This document shows, in pieces, positions 61,973 through 64,000 of a stretch of DNA of 64,000 nucleotides. Each line of letters begins with the position of its first letter. Positions within the stretch are counted from its first letter, which is position 1. Under the pieces are notes generated by a model. The model was not told the origin of the DNA and did not search any database. It was given only the letters and a program-made list of their open reading frames with translations. The translations under genes and the position numbers were made by a program. The stretch is taken from the NCBI GenBank assembly GCA_002451795.1, contig DKDJ01000011.1:62001-126000 (forward strand). The letters run 5' to 3'. Origin of the DNA: Bacteroidales bacterium UBA6851 (lineage in GTDB: Bacteria > Bacteroidota > Bacteroidia > Bacteroidales > UBA932).

Positions 61973-62046
61973 GGCGGGGTAGCTCAGCTGGTTAGAGCGT
62001 CGGATTCATAATCCGGAGGTCGCGGGATCGTGCCCCGCCCCCGCTA
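61973..62046 (+). tRNA. tRNA-Met (anticodon CAU)
   Basis: 74 nt. Acceptor GGCGGGG pairs with CCCCGCT (terminal G-U), D-stem GCTC/GAGC, anticodon stem TCGGA/TCCGG around TTCATAA (anticodon CAT). The T-stem GCGGG/CCCGC encloses ATCGTGC, where positions 54 and 58 are A and T in place of T and A. It lacks initiator features such as GGG-C pairs in the anticodon stem, so elongator Met is favoured; an Ile2 (lysidine) tRNA is the alternative. CCA is not encoded. A small hairpin lies in the 44-nt spacer to tRNA-Gln. Confidence 0.88.
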
Positions 62047-62076
62047 CGAAAACTTTTTTAATCATACTCATTGGTT

Positions 62077-62103
62077 CCGGCGCATATTATGCGACGGTTT
62101 TTT
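62077..62103 (+). terminator. Terminator after the tRNA pair
   Basis: CCGGCGCATA pairs with TATGCGACGG (one mismatch) around a very small loop, followed by six T. Confidence 0.8.
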
Positions 62104-62298
62104 ATTTTATTATATGGCTGATTCGTGGGCATGATTGAAGTTTGGGCGTTTTTGTGTGATCGCATCGGGAGGAAAGAACAAAGGACTTGACAGAATCGGC
62201 AATTATTATTACATTCGCGGAGTATGTTAGGTCTGCGGAGTAGGCTCAGATAGTCTCTCCAGTAGCCTTGCAGAGCGCGTGCCTTGTATATACGTACC
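62104..62298. other. Intergenic stretch without a gene
   Basis: Only a 19-codon open stretch from the ATG at about 62131 is present; no signature supports it. GCGGAGTA occurs twice (near 62217 and 62236). Nothing else is recognised. Confidence 0.6.
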
Positions 62299-62306
62299 TA
62301 TATTTG
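62299..62306 (+). promoter_or_regulatory. -7 promoter motif for the NlpC/P60 gene
   Basis: TATATTTG matches TAnnTTTG, giving a leader of about 35 nt before the ATG at 62347. No TTG at the standard -33 distance. Confidence 0.55.
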
Positions 62307-62346
62307 TGCCTATATAATTAATGTCTTTTACTCATAGTTGAATTCT

Positions 62347-63483
62347 ATGACGAGCAGAATACTCAAATTATTTTTCATTGTATGCTTGCTCCCTTTTGTC
62401 TGGCATACGGTACATGCTTCTACGAGCTATGATTACTTAGCCCGTTGCGCCTCGGTAACTATCGCCGAAAGTTCTCGGGAAGAGGTGAGTGCGCCCTTCA
62501 TTCTGACGGATGACTACGTGGAAGTGAGTCAAGACTATCGCGAAGAGCCGGTTATAACACACGAAAATACTAGTAAACGATGGGCGGTAGTGAATACTTC
62601 ATCCTGCTTTCTTCGACTCAGACCGGACTATGAGTCCTCCAATGAGACGCAGTGCCTGATGGGAACGGTACTTGAGGTCATAGAATCGGATCGTTATTGG
62701 CGTAAGGTCAATGCTCCATTTTATAAAAACTGCTGGACCAATGACCTTGTGCTAGCCTATATGACAGAAGAACAGAAAGATGAGTATGAGAAATCTCCGA
62801 AGTGGATATGTGTAGTGGAGCACAGTCATCTTTATGCAAGTCCGGATTATCGTTCCGAGCGCGTGGGAGATTTTGAAATGTGTAACATCATCAGAAGAAA
62901 CGAGTCGGAGGATGCTGCCAATGCTGGGAAGATGGCACATCAATGCAAAGCGTCCGAAAGTATAGAGGGGGCTGAGTGCGGCGTAGATAGAAGCGGATGG
63001 GTGGAAGCTATCACGGCATCAGGACAAATGGTTTGGATACCGTCTTCTGATGTTCGTAGACTCGAAGATTGGAAGGCATCGTGTGTGGCTACTCAGCAGA
63101 CCCTTGTGCAGGCAGCAAGACGTTTTGTAGGGACTCCATACATGTGGGGAGGAAACACGGTCAATTATTTTGATTGCAGTGGATTTGTGGGGTTTGTATA
63201 CAAGTTATGTGGAGTGGAACTTCCCCGCAATGCACGTGAGCAGATTGACTGTGGTACTGAAATTCCCTATGATCTGGATAAGTTGAGACCAGGGGACTTG
63301 ATTTTCTATGGCAGAAAAGCCACATCTTCAAGACCGCGCTCTGTGACACATGTTGCTATGTATATTGGTGAGGGATGTATTATTCATTCTTCCCAATTGG
63401 TCAGAATCAGTTCAATCGTTCCTGGAACGCCTGACTACTACGAGAAAGAAGTCGTGGGGGTTAGAAGGATAGTCGGCATGTAA
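62347..63483 (+). CDS. Secreted NlpC/P60 cell-wall peptidase with SH3-like domains
   Basis: 378 residues from the ATG at 62347 (a TTG at 62338 is rejected). A signal peptide (LPFVWHTVHA) leads into two SH3b-like modules, about residues 75-140 (NTSSCFLRLRPDYESS, VLEVIESDRYWRKVN) and about 155-245. The NlpC/P60 domain follows with C277 in FDCSGFVGFVYK and the His in SVTHVAMYIGEG. It probably cleaves the gamma-D-Glu-diaminopimelate bond of murein peptides, fitting the diaminopimelate operon at the start of the window. Confidence 0.92.
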   Translation: MTSRILKLFFIVCLLPFVWHTVHASTSYDYLARCASVTIAESSREEVSAPFILTDDYVEVSQDYREEPVITHENTSKRWAVVNTSSCFLRLRPDYESSNETQCLMGTVLEVIESDRYWRKVNAPFYKNCWTNDLVLAYMTEEQKDEYEKSPKWICVVEHSHLYASPDYRSERVGDFEMCNIIRRNESEDAANAGKMAHQCKASESIEGAECGVDRSGWVEAITASGQMVWIPSSDVRRLEDWKASCVATQQTLVQAARRFVGTPYMWGGNTVNYFDCSGFVGFVYKLCGVELPRNAREQIDCGTEIPYDLDKLRPGDLIFYGRKATSSRPRSVTHVAMYIGEGCIIHSSQLVRISSIVPGTPDYYEKEVVGVRRIVGM

Positions 63484-63565
63484 TTGGGTTTAAGTCTGCC
63501 TCATGAGGAAGTGGAGAATGTTCTCGTAAATACTTACTTGGTAAAGATATGTCCGAAAAAAGTCG

Positions 63566-63573
63566 TATATTTG
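63566..63573 (+). promoter_or_regulatory. -7 promoter motif before a small conserved protein
   Basis: TATATTTG matches TAnnTTTG, 27 nt before the ATG at 63601. A TTG lies 25 nt upstream, longer than the usual spacing. Confidence 0.6.
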
Positions 63574-63600
63574 CCCAAAGAAACTAAAAATTAGTGAGAT

Positions 63601-63882
63601 ATGAATCTTAGAGACATCAAGAAGGACATTGAGTATGTTCTTGGAGCATTTATAGAGGACTGCACCGTAGTTGCCACAGTCAACGATAAAGTGCAGGATA
63701 GTGCTGCAGCTGAGCTTATGGAGGAGGCTATCAATCTCTACAATGAGCTTAGAGATAAGGCTGGTGCAAGAGTTGAGGGCCCGAAGAAGCCTTACTACAA
63801 TGCTCTTCGCAAGGAAGTTCTTACCAAAACTGATGCTCTTTACGAGAAGTTGAGCGCTGCTGTGAAAGAAGCGGTCAAATGA
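63601..63882 (+). CDS. Small helical protein, function unknown
   Basis: 93 residues, no signal peptide or membrane segment. It looks all-helical and charged (LRDIKKDIEYVLGAFIEDC, ELMEEAINLYNELRDKAG, LYEKLSAAVKEAVK). Its own promoter and good AT-rich leader suggest steady expression. The stop overlaps the next gene as ATGA. I do not recognise the family. Confidence 0.75.
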   Translation: MNLRDIKKDIEYVLGAFIEDCTVVATVNDKVQDSAAAELMEEAINLYNELRDKAGARVEGPKKPYYNALRKEVLTKTDALYEKLSAAVKEAVK

Positions 63883-64000
63883 GAGTATTTCAGAGATTGA
63901 CTTCAGTCGCGCTTCTCCTTTTAGGATGGAGCGCGATTGTTGGTATTGTCCCGTGTATGGCTCAGAAGCCTTCGCCAGGGAGAAAAGCAGATGAGGCTGT
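63879..64000 (+). CDS. Start of a secreted protein, cut by the right edge
   Basis: ATG at 63879 overlaps the previous stop. The first 40 residues show a signal peptide (basic RVFQR, hydrophobic LTSVALLLLGWSAIVGIV, MAQ cleavage region) and the frame stays open to the end. Too little is present to assign a function. Confidence 0.65.
   Translation, partial: MRVFQRLTSVALLLLGWSAIVGIVPCMAQKPSPGRKADEA

Noticed and set aside
62131..62190. Small gene in the gap before the NlpC/P60 gene
   Set aside because: Only 19 codons, no ribosome binding site, no similarity to anything recognisable.

Overview
The window reads as a chromosomal segment of a Bacteroidota (Bacteroidales-like) bacterium. The evidence is: several copies of the Bacteroidetes-type -7 promoter motif TAnnTTTG, some with an upstream TTG at 20 nt; BACON, DUF5689 and DUF4465 lipoproteins; a SusC-like TonB-dependent receptor; an S16 protein with a long charged tail; an M23/M23/MerR block; and a complete rnfBCDGEA cluster. 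It looks like an uncultured gut or rumen type, but the genus cannot be fixed from sequence alone. Most of the window is densely packed, co-oriented housekeeping DNA with short overlaps between genes. I see no prophage, IS element or CRISPR array.

Layout. 1-5151: end of a bifunctional aspartokinase/homoserine dehydrogenase, followed by a lysine/diaminopimelate operon (dapE-like, dapB, dapA, dapD, dapF). 5230-7579: two lipoproteins, one built from three repeats and one DUF4465. 7668-10900: NfnAB/glutamate-synthase-like flavoprotein pair and a YitT membrane protein. 11052-13436: orphan MacB/FtsX-like permease. 13454-17668: suf operon (sufB, a PnuC-type vitamin transporter, sufC, a very short sufD) running into ispE. 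17695-20732: a Wzx-like flippase fused to a TupA-like ATP-grasp domain, then a DUF616 glycosyltransferase. 20772-27380, minus strand: GH43 enzyme with a secreted partner; then rpsP-rimM-GH8-GT2-GT2 behind one strong promoter. 27494-37479: a candidate nucleic-acid scavenging locus (BACON/OB-fold lipoprotein, BACON-NUC1 nuclease, EEP nuclease/phosphatase, TonB receptor, DUF5689 lipoprotein) followed by an M3 peptidase lipoprotein. 37496-39079: gpmI and terminator. 39189-49411: alaS, an LptF-type permease fused to methionyl-tRNA formyltransferase, a NapH/NapG-like polyferredoxin, a Tat-type Fe-S aldo/keto reductase, two M23 peptidases, MerR. 49433-57708: zinc-ribbon coiled-coil protein, dnaB, rseC, rnfBCDGEA, small barrel protein. 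57831-61787: small membrane protein, mutL, rhomboid protease, tsaC, ispF. 61818-62103: tRNA-Gln(CUG) and tRNA-Met(CAU). 62299-64000: NlpC/P60 protein, a small conserved protein, and the start of a secreted protein.

The best candidates for something undescribed are the LptF-Fmt fusion, the flippase/ATP-grasp fusion, the nuclease-TonB receptor-OB-fold locus, and the NapH-NapG-like fusion paired with an exported Fe-S aldo/keto reductase. Smaller oddities are a 197-residue SufD, PnuC inside the suf operon, two apparently leaderless mRNAs, and a tRNA-Met with an exchanged T-loop 54/58 pair. All functional calls rest on motifs and context read by eye. No database search or structure prediction was run.
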